This document shows positions 1-10,175 of a stretch of DNA of 64,000 nt, piece by piece (positions within the stretch are counted from its first letter, which is position 1; each line of letters opens with the position of its first letter). This stretch comes from Fasciolopsis buskii (Eukaryota; Platyhelminthes; Trematoda; Plagiorchiida; Fasciolidae): assembly GCA_008360955.1 (NCBI GenBank), contig LUCM01004720.1:295720-359719 (forward strand), read 5' to 3'. The notes below the pieces were generated by a model that saw only the letters and a list, made by a program, of their open reading frames with translations, had not been told where the DNA came from and ran no database searches. A program made the position numbers and the translations under genes.

Positions 1-248
1 CAAGTCATTATGAACCGCACAAATTCGAGTGAACACTGGACAACCTTTAAAAACTGCGCATCATTCGCCTGTTTCCTCAGCGAGGTCGCTACGGCCACAT
101 GAGTGATCACAGGTGCTAAATCCGAGGTCAGTTCTGATGTACCGAGGGGAGAAATAAAAGATACTAATCGGTGTTTGTTGGTCGTGTGTGTTAAACGATG
201 AATCAGCCTAACCTTCTAGAGAGCAAAATAATGCATTTGGCTGTGTAC

Positions 249-274
249 CACACACACACACACACACACACACA
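249..274. repeat. (CA)n microsatellite
   Basis: Thirteen perfect CA units in the receptor coding gene, just beyond the donor of the exon ending at 338, so it lies in the intron leading off the left edge. Confidence 0.95.
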
Positions 275-337
275 GCTCGGGCTAGTAGCTACCCTTGTTC
301 CAAATGGCTGCCTGGGTAAAATCAAAATAAATCATAC

Positions 338-530
338 CGTGCAAATGTTGATGTCCAAGCATTTGGGAATAGATCTGATCGATTCGCTCCATCAAAGAAG
401 GGAGTTTGGATGAGCGCTCGTCAAGGACGGAGGAATCAAGCATTGACTGTTTCACAGAATGCGGTAGATGCTGACAAATTCCCGGCACCGGATAGATCAC
501 AGTTTCCACCTTATTTGTCTCTCGAACGAT
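338..530 (-). CDS. ITPR: IP3 receptor exon just before the channel domain
   Basis: This exon has 64 codons plus one base. The acceptor is gaccgtctgtgtag and the donor is gtatgatt after CACG. It starts IVRETNKVETVIYPVPGICQ, matching [20 protein letters not shown]. It continues with LDERSSKLPSLMERIDQIYS, matching the [20 protein letters not shown] block. These are the last cytoplasmic residues before transmembrane helix 1. The six-helix pore and C-terminal tail must be encoded left of position 1. The donor is inferred from position; the ORF itself runs on to 282. Confidence 0.9.
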
Positions 531-683
531 CTACACAGACGGTCAAGTGAAGTGGCAGAGTGGGTTAAAGGACACTTTCAGTTAGGTGCGTCTTCTCCAG
601 TGCGAAATGCCATTCACATTTGAGAAAGTAAATGAAAAATGCTGCTATTTTCCATCGTGAATGATATAATGTTAGTAACAAAA

Positions 684-812
684 CGTTGTTGGTAGATGTA
701 ATGTGCCAACGTCTTACAAGTGCATTTGACTATAAAACCTGCCTTGAGAAAGACTACCCACGATAGTCGAAACGTTGGCACATTATATCAACCAACAACG
801 CTGTGCTACAGT
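684..812 (+). repeat. Inverted repeat with degenerate hammerhead-like core
   Basis: Two 28-base arms (684-711 and 773-800) are inverted copies with 26 matches and enclose 61 bases. Between them and running into the second arm is a hairpin GACTA-cccacga-TAGTC (752-768) followed at once by GAAA (769-772) and cgttgg. This matches stem II and the GAAA box of a hammerhead ribozyme. The upstream CTGATGA box is degenerate (cttgaga). Penelope-like elements of flatworms are known to carry hammerheads in their terminal repeats, so this is probably a decayed one. Confidence 0.5.
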
Positions 813-1341
813 TAGAACCAATACATGGCGCATCGATTTTTCGATGCACTTCTTACGTCGCTTGTTGCTGCTATTTTCGCTTCATCATTGCGGAATTCGT
901 GAAACCAAGAACAATGTTATGTATCAATTTATTTTATAGTGTTGGCAGTAGACATGAAATGTTCTTAAAATCACCCAAGCGAAACGTCCGTCNCGGCAAG
1001 AAAATAGCAAATATTGTTCATTCATTCCAACGTAGAAACCAAGATGTAGATTTAGATCCTTGTGGCATACTACGCAAGAGAACGTGACTAGCTGATCACC
1101 GGCGCCAGTGTATACTCAACAAATGAAGGCACTGTCGAGGTAAACAAATAATTTTTCTTGGGCAAAATACTATTGCTGCCACTTCGTTTTTTCCATGGCT
1201 GTCGCGAACGTGGTTGCACGTTCGCTGTTCTCACGTGACTTTCCACCTGAACACGAAAATTCATTTGATCAGACCAGTGGAGAACATTCGTGATCAAATC
1301 CTATCAGTTGACCATTTCAACTGCATGATAGTCGAATGGAC

Positions 1342-1509
1342 TCACAAACGGAATGAGACCAACACGATCACATGACCGTTGTAGGCACCTAGACTTGTCG
1401 ATGTAATCTGACCGAAATTGCGATCTAAGCACGGCTGATAACCATTCAGCCGGCGTCGAACCACCCCCTCCTCCTCGTCATTGTCGTCAGAGTTGTTATC
1501 ACGTCCAGA
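1342..1509 (-). CDS. Acidic coding-like segment, possible terminal exon
   Basis: Minus-strand frame of 55 codons and a stop, directly after a fair acceptor (gcattgaattcctacag). The peptide begins SGRDNNSDDNDEEEGVVRRR and continues LNGYQPCLDRNFGQITS. It lies in the receptor intron between the AQIE and IVRE exons, where the protein is continuous, so it is not a constitutive receptor exon. A minus-strand AATAAA lies about 410 bases beyond. The plus strand is also open here with a Pro run. The family is not recognised, and it could be a retroelement piece. Confidence 0.35.
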   Translation of the reverse strand, partial: SGRDNNSDDNDEEEGVVRRRLNGYQPCLDRNFGQITSTSLGAYNGHVIVLVSFRL

Positions 1510-2708
1510 CTGTAGGAATTCAATGCGGTTCTCCCTCGGGGGTCTTATGATCCGGGCTACTAATTTTTCCTGACATTGGTGTGATCATAATCAAAATGGG
1601 TTTCTAAATTCTCCCTGAAAAAAAAACGATAGTCTGCATGAATCTGCCCTATTGGGTTACCCGATAAGTTCGCCCACAATTATCGATCGACATTTAATAC
1701 AGGGGCTGACACGAACGAATTCTCCACGAAATCGGGGGAAATCTAAGAAAACATGAAACATTAATTCAGCTCAACCAGCCAAGCACAAAACAGTCAGACA
1801 AGAAAGACGGGCTTGGAAGCAATTTTTTGACTGGTTACTTTATGGCTTACGAGAAGATCCTATTACCACTGAAATATCGTGATCAAGTTCCTAATGAAAA
1901 GTGCACAAACACATCATCAGATTATCACAAACGTTATTCCCGCGATACAGTGATTCCAAACCTAGTCCTCTAAACGGAAGGCAGCCACTGCAGTCTCGGG
2001 TAGCGAGGTCGAACTTAAAAGGTGCAAATGGAAGTGGATTCCTTGTCCACTTAAAACACTCGGTTTTTCCTGCGGCCACGTAACAATGGAGTATGATGTA
2101 ATTAAATTTTTTGCATTACATTTTATGCTCCCGAAACAGCGTGCAGATATCTTCACTCGGTGTGGTGGGGATTTGCAGTTAGCACTAACGTGTTGGAGTG
2201 ACATAGCAGGCGAAGCTGAGACAGTGAACTGAACTCATGCCATAGGTACAGGAATCCAATATGGCGTGGCCAAAAGTTAGAGAAAGAAGAATACAAACTG
2301 TACTGAGAATTGACCGATGAGGTTGTTTTATGTAATTGTCGTGCCTCGAGTTGTACCACTTTACTTTAGATTATCAACAACAGCGACTGGCCGGATGAGT
2401 TGCAGTGGATCGAGGGAGGGAATGGTTCACAAGTATAAGTGGGAGCTATCGCTGTGTGGAACTGAAACTTTTGTTATGCGTCCGCTACTTACGGTGGGCA
2501 GTATAATGTTGCTTTATCTATTAAATGACTCATCACATAAAATCGAAATTGGGTATTCTCTTATAGGACCCAAGACAATAAGATTTGGCGCACAAAATGT
2601 GCAGTTTACATTCAAAGAACGCATATATTGTCAATAGTATGATGTAACAGTGCAATTGCCACTTGGACAACTGATAGCAGAGGTTCTCAAGACGAAGTTA
2701 GGAAATGT

Positions 2709-2804
2709 CAATTTGGAATCGTCCACCAACAGGTGATGATATATGCGGATGATATTTCATGTGCAGCAGATGAATTAGTGAACATATTAGTCGAAAATAA
2801 TTGA
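2709..2804 (+). mobile_element. RT catalytic-box fragment (YADD)
   Basis: Plus-strand frame with VMIYADDISCAADELV ending in a stop. YADD flanked by hydrophobic residues is the reverse-transcriptase active-site box. Nothing else of the protein is readable around it. A short motif gctgtgctacagt follows at 2888-2900 and is shared with the hammerhead-like repeat at 797-812, which suggests Penelope-type debris. Confidence 0.4.
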
Positions 2805-3594
2805 CTCGACTCACCTTGTCATGCGTTTCAATGTAGGGTGCCTGGTAAATCATTCAGTAGCCTTCTTAAACTTACTTTTAACTCGAAGCTGTGCTACAGT
2901 CATTGTATAGAAAGTCAAGATGAAAAAGACAGTATATCCACTTCTACGGTTCTGTACAACTCAAGGTAAAAATGAACCTCATTTTTGCCCCACGAATTGG
3001 GATAATTAATAGTGTCAAAAACAGCTTCGTCGTCTGGTTGATCAGTTAATGCAGAAGGGCAAAGAAATCCCCTAGACGTTAATAGTGCCGAGTGAGCCAG
3101 CATACATCTCTGATGTTTAAAGGTATCACACTAGGAAAAACAATATGAAGGAAATGGATTATTGTTGTCCATAAGTTATTCTAAGCTGATAGGGTTCCGG
3201 ATTTGCGTACATTCAGATCTGTGATTGAACAAAAATGTGTATGTTTCTGCAGTCTCATTTCGTGTTTATTTATTTGATTGTTTGTTCTTTACAGCTTGCC
3301 CTGACAACGCGGCCAGACACATGTCAGAACATGTCCAGCAAGGTCATCAAGTGTGGCTAAAGACGGAAGCGATCAAGTAAACCATCAGTGTCTCGATATA
3401 CGGGAACTCTAAAATTCCATTCACTCCTTTACTGTGGCGCTCCCGCGATCTACACACACTTGCCCTTTCCAAACCGCCGAACGTATTCCAATCATTCAGA
3501 AATAGCAGTTTCATTTCCAATTCAACTTTCTTGAATTTGAATTTAAGTGCAACTTTTCAGGACTGATTGACGGATACCAAACAGGCAAAATCTA

Positions 3595-3762
3595 ATATAT
3601 ATATATATATACATTTATACCAGTGAAAGGACAGAAATGTGCTGGACGAGCGTGTCTGGTAAGCGGTAACATCCGCGAAACCGGTCGTACCATTCCTGGA
3701 ATGTTCGTTTATTCACGTACATATCACTACTTACTTTTATATATATATATATATATATATAT
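3595..3762. repeat. Two (AT)n microsatellites
   Basis: Perfect AT runs at about 3595-3611 and 3738-3762, separated by about 125 bases of unique sequence, in the intron between the AQIE and IVRE exons. Confidence 0.9.
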
Positions 3763-4261
3763 GCTGGCAGACAACTTGGTAGCCTTTACGTGTGGCATTT
3801 GAAACTCGGTATACACTCTATTTTTGCCCTCATAAAACTGTGCTTCATGTTCAGCAGATCAGTACTGATTTGTCAATGCTAGGTAAAATGAACGAAAGGT
3901 GAAATTTTATCTTTGCAATAAGTGTGTCATATCTTGCAAGTTGTTTACTTTTGTTAGCAGAATTAAACCATCACAAATTTGGTCAAATTGATTTATGTAC
4001 ACTGACATTTCGACATGGTTTAAAGGGAGCAGAAACAAATAATGGACAGCCGTCAGTAATTGAGTCGATTCAGTGCGAATATCATTGTATCAAAGTTAAA
4101 AATTATTGCTGGTTTTCCGCGCTAAATTTGCTCTGTCCATATTGATGAAAACGCGGAGTCGGACTGGAACGTTGTAAATAGAACACCAAATGCAGGAATC
4201 TATTTAAACGTATCGAGTGGACTGACCTAGGATAAACGTTATTCTCTCGTTGTCAGCTTAC

Positions 4262-4357
4262 TTCAATTTGGGCTGTGCGATCAGCGTAGAAAGCTAGCGC
4301 ACATTGTTTCGTGGATGTTGGATTCCCAGAAAATGGGACTTGTTGATGTCGAACTGA
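4262..4357 (-). CDS. ITPR: IP3 receptor exon with AFYADRTAQIE
   Basis: This exon has 32 codons, phase 0 at both ends. The acceptor is aaccaacag and the donor is the consensus gtaagct. It starts SVRHQQ (family: LARHNK) and ends CALAFYADRTAQIE (family: EALEFYAKHTAQIE). Between them is a short Pro/Ser linker replacing the LKPGGQVDGD segment. The acceptor is fixed by frame and by the conserved RH. The next exon starts IVRE, continuing the AQIEIVR motif. Confidence 0.92.
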
Positions 4358-4504
4358 CTGTTGGTTGTCACACTGGCATATTCCAGTGTGATTGTTCACA
4401 GTGGATGATAATTCGAAACCGGGGCAGCGAATAAGCAACTAGATTGAACAAAAAGGGCAAGCCAGTTGTCACATAGTACATCTGATTTTCAAACCTCAAG
4501 TTCA

Positions 4505-4533
4505 TATATATATATATATATTTATATATATAT
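4505..4533. repeat. Interrupted (AT)n microsatellite
   Basis: AT repeat with one TT interruption, about 145 bases 5' of the AQIE exon on the minus strand. Confidence 0.9.
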
Positions 4534-4841
4534 GCTTTATCAATATAAATCGAAAGGAATTCGCACTCATTGACAGCGAACGCACAGTTTTTTTGGTTTC
4601 TGTTTGCCTTTTTTTAGAGTTTATCTGTTCCTTACAAACTCTGTCACTCAGGAGGGGGTGTCGGACATCAGTGTTTGCCTTTCGCCTCGTCCGAGTTGGG
4701 GAAACCTGTGCTAGAACGAATGATTGTTCGAGTTAATGAATACGGACATATCGGGGTTGAAAGTCAACCACTAAGTAGCATGATGCACAGGGTGCTGACG
4801 TCGGCATTGTGCAACTCCATTTCACCAATGTTGGCACTCAC

Positions 4842-4949
4842 GTATTTCGTTAGGATGTACAGTTGGTGTCCATTTTTGTCCAATTTCTCGGACTGCTGTT
4901 CTTCCTCAACCAATTGGGCCTCATTATGCAGATAGTGTATTGCATCGAA
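4842..4949 (-). CDS. ITPR: IP3 receptor exon with GHQLYILTKY
   Basis: This exon has 36 codons, phase 0 at both ends. The acceptor is atcttcttacag and the donor is the consensus gtgagtgc. The peptide holds an acidic Glu/Gln run (LVEEEQQSEKLD), then GHQLYILTKY. It matches the VGHNIYILAHQ block after the acidic loop of animal IP3 receptors. It joins directly, in phase, to the exon at 4357, which continues with the matching VRHQQ. A longer unspliced ORF runs to 4764. Confidence 0.88.
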
Positions 4950-5189
4950 CTGTAAGAAGATAAATGAAATAGGAGTGAACATTCAACTACTCTGCTACAT
5001 CAGTAACAATTTCTGGAACTGTTTATAGTGAATAAAACTGAGGCAAACGGTTTCGAAGTTTTTATTGATCTTGAAGTGTGAAAGGGAAGAAGAAGCTCTG
5101 ATATTTTGCGGAACGTTCCGAAACTTCAGCCAACTTGATTTTCCATTCAAAGCTTGCCGTTAAATGTGGCGAACAGATTGGATTTATAT

Positions 5190-5690
5190 AGCTTTAATGG
5201 TTAATTGATATTAAACTTAAAGTGTGGGGATCCAGTACTGACGAATTGGTTCAATGGATCGGGCGTGACAGAAATTCCATTGACAGCAAGCAGATGTCTG
5301 CTACAAAACTTCACATTGATACAATAAGCTCCAGAGTTGAAATTTAAAGCAATCTGGTTGTGCTCTTAAAGGACGGCAAGCATTTTTGTGTTGCTTTTCT
5401 CCAGTTTTTGAAGAACAACCAGGTCATTGTCCGTACATCGCCTGAACGATACTAACTGAATCAAGAATGACTTGATAAAGCAAATTCATCGTTTTTCTGT
5501 CCCCAGATTAGGATGAACAGACATTTTCATGTCCTACTGTTGTGTTAAAAAATCCATTGCTTACTCCGTTCATCCGTTTATGAAATTCGCTGTGTTGGTA
5601 GTTACATCGAATCAGAAATCCATCGGCATTTTCGCATTCAGAAATAAATTTTCCATTGTAACATCATGCAGATATCCTTCCGCTTGGTAA
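5190..5690 (-). mobile_element. Ty3/gypsy-type RT remnant
   Basis: Two minus-strand open stretches separated by stops. The first (about 5660-5566) ends with NYQHSEFHKRMNG, reminiscent of the SNAPEEFQRRMN box of gypsy RT. The second (about 5440-5190) has LNFNSGAYCINVKFCSRHLL, then NGISVTPDPLNQF. It follows the KCxF...L..G..I...GIxPDPxK pattern at the end of gypsy RT. No LTRs are seen. This explains an apparent consensus donor at 5560-5565 that might be mistaken for a receptor exon. Confidence 0.5.
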
Positions 5691-6074
5691 TTTGGGTTGG
5701 CAAGAGCCGAATTGTTTCGACTAGTCAACTTTCGCATTCATACAATCGAAGGAGATACAGCGACAAACCTGGTTTCGGCGATTGGCATGACTTCATCAAC
5801 TGTTGTTTCACAGAATGAATAACAGAGCTGAACATAGTCTAAATGATCTGTGCTTCTTAGAGGTAATCAAGGGATGCGGTTGTAATAGGCGCTCGAAAAC
5901 TATCTGCACCAAAGCAATCAGAAGTGGGCTCACCATGCATGCAGTAACATCTGCAACACCTGGTTCCGTCTATTATGTCTGCACAATAAGACACACATAA
6001 ATATGTCAAGTAGAAAATGTCAGTTTGGTATAGACTGAACTATTTTAATATGGTGAAATAGCACTAAACCTGTT

Positions 6075-6150
6075 CGAAAGGTGGTCAAGCGGTCAAAATT
6101 GCCACGCTTCAGTCCGAAGGCGGTAAGTTCGAATCCATCAACCGTCGATC
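6075..6150 (+). repeat. tRNA-like SINE relic
   Basis: An A-box-like tggtcaagcgg (6082-6092) is followed 35 bases later by a B-box-like gttcgaatcc (6127-6136). The spacing is right for an internal RNA polymerase III promoter. The arms around them do not fold as a full tRNA, so it is read as a tRNA-derived repeat and not a functional tRNA gene. Confidence 0.4.
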
Positions 6151-9100
6151 AACATCCTCCCTTGCCAACTGTCAGCTGGTCGTTATTTGCCCTTTCATTA
6201 GCAAATCGTGTGAAAGATAAGGTATGCAACAATAGCCGGTGATTTAAAGGACACTGATGTCGTCCTACTTTAAAGTCGTGAGTCCTGGTCGTTTCAAATG
6301 TAGACATCCGGAAGCTTTCCTTGGTCGAAATCGATTTCCGATGACGTGAAAGTGGCCCAAATCATCTATTTGAATCAGTCCACCAAATGTCACCTTCCCT
6401 GTTTATATCCTACCAATAGTTGTGGTTCGCTTCCACAGATGATGCACGTGATCCATATGAAGCAAAGCCACAGATACAGCACCAGAAATCATCCCAATTC
6501 GGAAAGCCAACATCATTTTCAATCGATTACATTAATGTGGTCACAATTAGGATTGTGCTGTCAGAAAAAATACTCTGAGAAAACGAGTGTGATCGATCAC
6601 AAAGTTGCCTGTCTGTAGAGACAGTGTGCATTATCAATACCACTATTAGTATCGCTATTGTTGTAAAGAACTTGCTGCGGTCTACGGACAATCCTGAATG
6701 ATGCACAATAGATTTGACATGGATTCATCTGCAAGGAATTTAGAAATTCGAATAATATAATGATTTGGTGATTCGATACTTGTAGCTAACCAGCTCCTAA
6801 TTGCAAATTTTTCCAGTACTTAGTTGTCATCAGCTTAGGAACTGTGGCACTCACTTGGTAAGGTAATTTGCCTAAGCATCTGCTAGAACCTTGTGGGTAG
6901 ATGATAATTCTTTATTCGTTTTTGCTTTGAGAGCAACAAACGAAATTGGAAAAGCATCGAAAAATGTCGCACAAAATGCTATTTCTATAAAATAGCTTTG
7001 AAATTACTAGCCTAGTTAACGGTAGAAGGAATAATTGATTGGTGTTGCAGTTACCACTAGTGCCATTCATCTAGGTTAAACCTCGTTCGGTTTTCAGTTA
7101 CCAGGACTACTAAATCGAATTAGGCTTGGTAAGATGCGTGCTACTTGGACTAATCACAAAACGTTTGTTTTACTTTGGACAGTAGAGTGGTAATATTGTA
7201 AGAATTTAAAGTATCAATTGCAGCCGATCAAGCCCGATCAACTGAACTCCCAGTGGCAGAGTACGAACCCAAGATTTGGTTTTATTCGTCAGTCCAAACA
7301 GACGTCTCGGGCACAATTCGAGTATTCGCTGGGGAAATTCCGTTTGATTCTGGTCCAACGCCTTTGTGCTCGGTCACCACGACACGGTGTGCGGACAAAA
7401 ATATCATACAGGGAATTAATATCCTGAATGATTCCTAGTGTGACGTACACGTACACAAACAGAAGAAAAAATTTTTTTATGCAGTTATAAATGTGGCACA
7501 CTGTTATCATAATTCGCTTTTGGACAGCAATATTTAACTATTGGGGTGCTAAACATCTGGTCTCAAAATACACATGCCACATTTGACACGTCCAACAGAG
7601 GGACTTACGAGTGATTCAGAGGAAAGGTAGTTGGTCAGACGTGATTCGACAACTTTGTCCCAACGACTTTCTATCAGGGCAAGCAGCAGTTTGGTGGCCT
7701 CGAGCTTTGTTTTCGATGGTCCGGGGAAAGGGAATAAATATTAAGAATTTGTGTAAAGGATTTTTGGATGGAATATGCCGGATAAGTTTGTGATCGACCT
7801 AGTTTTCTGCCTCGGAAAGTCGCACCAGGCCATAGTAAAAGATAATGAAAACACCTGAGATATGTCGTGTATTTAGAAATACGCCTAATGACAATCTATC
7901 ATTAAATAAATGACTGAGTCGAATAAATTTTTAGCTGATGTCTTTTAAGAACAAAGTCTCGGAAGTTAGACGGTTCCCGCCTAGATTCCTAGTAAATAGC
8001 TTAAGCAGAATCCAAGGCATTCCCCTTTTTGGCATTTTACGCCTTAATTAATTCACATTAGTGTTTATTTCTGACAGAATGTAATTGGAAGATTTAAACA
8101 AGGCAAGTATTAACATGATAAGTGAATACTGGTCCAACGTTGGACCGTTCTGAACCCGAACAAAGATAGTTCAGTTCAGTCGGACTATGAGCTTTCACGT
8201 CTACAGGGATTGCAGTGCGAGTATTGAACTAGAAACTAATCGTTCAGTTCTATTAAGGTCAATTATTTAATGCTATAGGAAATTTCAATGATTATACAAT
8301 CAGAGCCCTTAGTTTCTGAAATCCTATCAAATCAGATACTGCCATCGAAAGGGAACATTTCGTGTTTTAAACAAAGTCACTTGCGACTTTCCGAGGATCG
8401 CACAACTACTTTCGAAATCCATGAATATACGGAGTAACAAAGTGACCAGTGGACTATCGCTGACGCAGACAGCATCAAATTTATCTGACCTTAGGCAGTC
8501 AGTGAAGAATATCAGCTACGTTTGTTTTAGCATTAAGGATAGGATACAGTTTCCGATAAAATGAACTCTGTTTGTCTTACCGATCATAATTGTTTATTTC
8601 TCCTTCAGATTTAAATTAACTGGGGTCAAAATAACAAAAAATAACAGGAACACCGAAAGTCATTTGGCCTAGATAAACCTAAGGATAGGTAGATCTAATT
8701 CGAATAGGAATTTTCAAAGCTGCGGGAGATTGTCCTAGAGGGGGGAAAACGTTACTAGGGGATGGAACTTGAAGCGTTTTTCGGGTTCGACAGTAAATGC
8801 TTGAACATTAATTGAAATCCGTCAAAAATGCTTTGTTCCAAGGCGAACATCACTGTGTTATCACAGCGCATATGAAAGAAATCTTGATCCATTTCATAGT
8901 AAACGTTGATTTTGACAGCCCAAAGTACACGGATCAGATGATTTGGTTTAAAGTAAGTCGAAAAGAGAATTTGTTTCTGACTGGACAAAAGATAACGTTG
9001 ACGTAATAAGATAAGATGACGTTGAACGTAATGAAAGTAATGCTTAAAATGTGACCCAAAACGTGGATTTTATCGTCCAAAGTCAAAGTCCATTAAGAAA

Positions 9101-9695
9101 ACGGTTCTTCTTCACTACCACCTAATAAATCGTACGTCATATTAGCAACCGTATTTGGTTTCCAAACGGAAATGAGGCACTTAGCTAGGAAACAACAAAC
9201 AATGATAAACAATTCTGACATTTTAGTTTTTTCACGAACGTATTCCGAAAGAAACTTGTCAATGAAGTGGTCTTTTATCGGACAAATATGGCCCGCTAAA
9301 GCTCAAATCCTCATTTATGATGCATGTTTGTTTCGAAACTTTTATCAGTCTGGATATTTTGGAACCATTTCATGTGCTTCACTTTGTTTAAGTAGTAACG
9401 ATTACTGAAACCTTTGTCATAGATTAATTGGCTTTAGGAATATGGTTGTTCATTTTGCTTAGATAACAGTTGGAAATAAACTGCTCAAATCTCCAAGCGT
9501 TGTTGGGAGCGCATCTAACTTTACAAAATATCAGAACGTTCATACTCCACAAGGAACAATTCATGGAAAACTGGAGTCGTAAGCTGTTATTTCGATACCA
9601 GTGGAATAGAGAAATTTCGTTAGATCGTGGGTTATAACAAAAAAAAACAAACGAAAAGTTACTATTATTATCATCACAATTATACTGCCGTATAC

Positions 9696-10175
9696 CTTCA
9701 TTTCTATGGCCAATTCATATTGCCGCTGATTCTGTTTGCCATCGCGACAGAATTGTGGTAAACGAGACAAAACAGTTGTTACGATAACCTCTAAACAACC
9801 TCTGCCCGGATTGACAACCGATTCTTGGTTCTCCTTGCACGGTCCTTCACAAAACGCTGTCAGGCAAGAGAGAATCAGCAAGAGGAATTCGGCCACTGAC
9901 GGACGTGTCCAGCAGAATTGTGTCGACTGTCCACAATCACCCCGGCCATAATTGGTATCCATATCTGTCCTCTGTGTTGAGACAAGTGCACCGGATCTGA
10001 AATCGTGAGTTTTCGATACGTCTGAACGGTGGATTGTTTGTAAGGATTTCCAAACTGTTGTCGACTTGTTTTTCATTTGCGCGGTCTCATTCTGCCGAAA
10101 ACCCATCAGGAGCTGTTGTGTTTCTTCTACCAAGTTATAACTGGTAGCGCTCTCCGGTTGATGGCGCAAGAGATT
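9696..10175 (-). CDS. ITPR: IP3 receptor exon with CEGPCKENQ motif
   Basis: A 160-codon exon, phase 0 at both ends. The acceptor is gttccgtgcag and the donor is gtatacgg. It opens NLLRHQPESATSYNLVEE (family: NFLRCQNNKTNYNLVCET). The near-invariant LTAFCEGPCKENQESV follows later (family: LTEYCQGPCHENQNCI), then CLEVIVTTVLSRL at the position of GIDIITALILND. This is the RIH-associated domain near the channel. Between the two conserved blocks the family has about 40 residues, here about 80, with a Thr/Ser/Arg-rich insertion. Vertebrate glycine-rich residues are absent. The next stretch (NNASKLLLAIMES in animals) was not found. Confidence 0.93.

Larger units (their letters stand above)
531..4261. 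other. Receptor intron before the IVRE exon
   Basis: Holds the hammerhead-like repeat, the acidic segment at 1342-1509, the YADD fragment and two AT repeats. A 94-codon plus ORF at 803-1087 spans an ambiguous base and has no recognisable product. Nothing else is supportable. Confidence 0.7.
4950..9695. other. Receptor intron region with one missing exon
   Basis: Should contain a short receptor exon (family segment NNASKLLLAIMES to RPKELVE) that I could not identify. Otherwise it holds the gypsy-type remnant, the tRNA-like relic and small unassigned ORFs, including overlapping plus frames at 7218-7438. Confidence 0.6.

Noticed and set aside
1440..1470. B-box-like ggttcgacgcc on the minus strand
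   Set aside because: No A box at the right distance. The bases are better explained as codons of the acidic segment.
5566..5690. Minus-strand frame with SECENADGFLI before a consensus donor, at first read as the missing IP3 receptor SENAERIL exon
   Set aside because: No acceptor keeps the frame. The following RMNG and the downstream GISVTPDPLNQF pattern fit a Ty3/gypsy RT remnant better.
7218..7438. Two overlapping plus ORFs with some protein-like character
   Set aside because: No recognisable family, no convincing acceptor or donor, and the two frames compete. Left unannotated.
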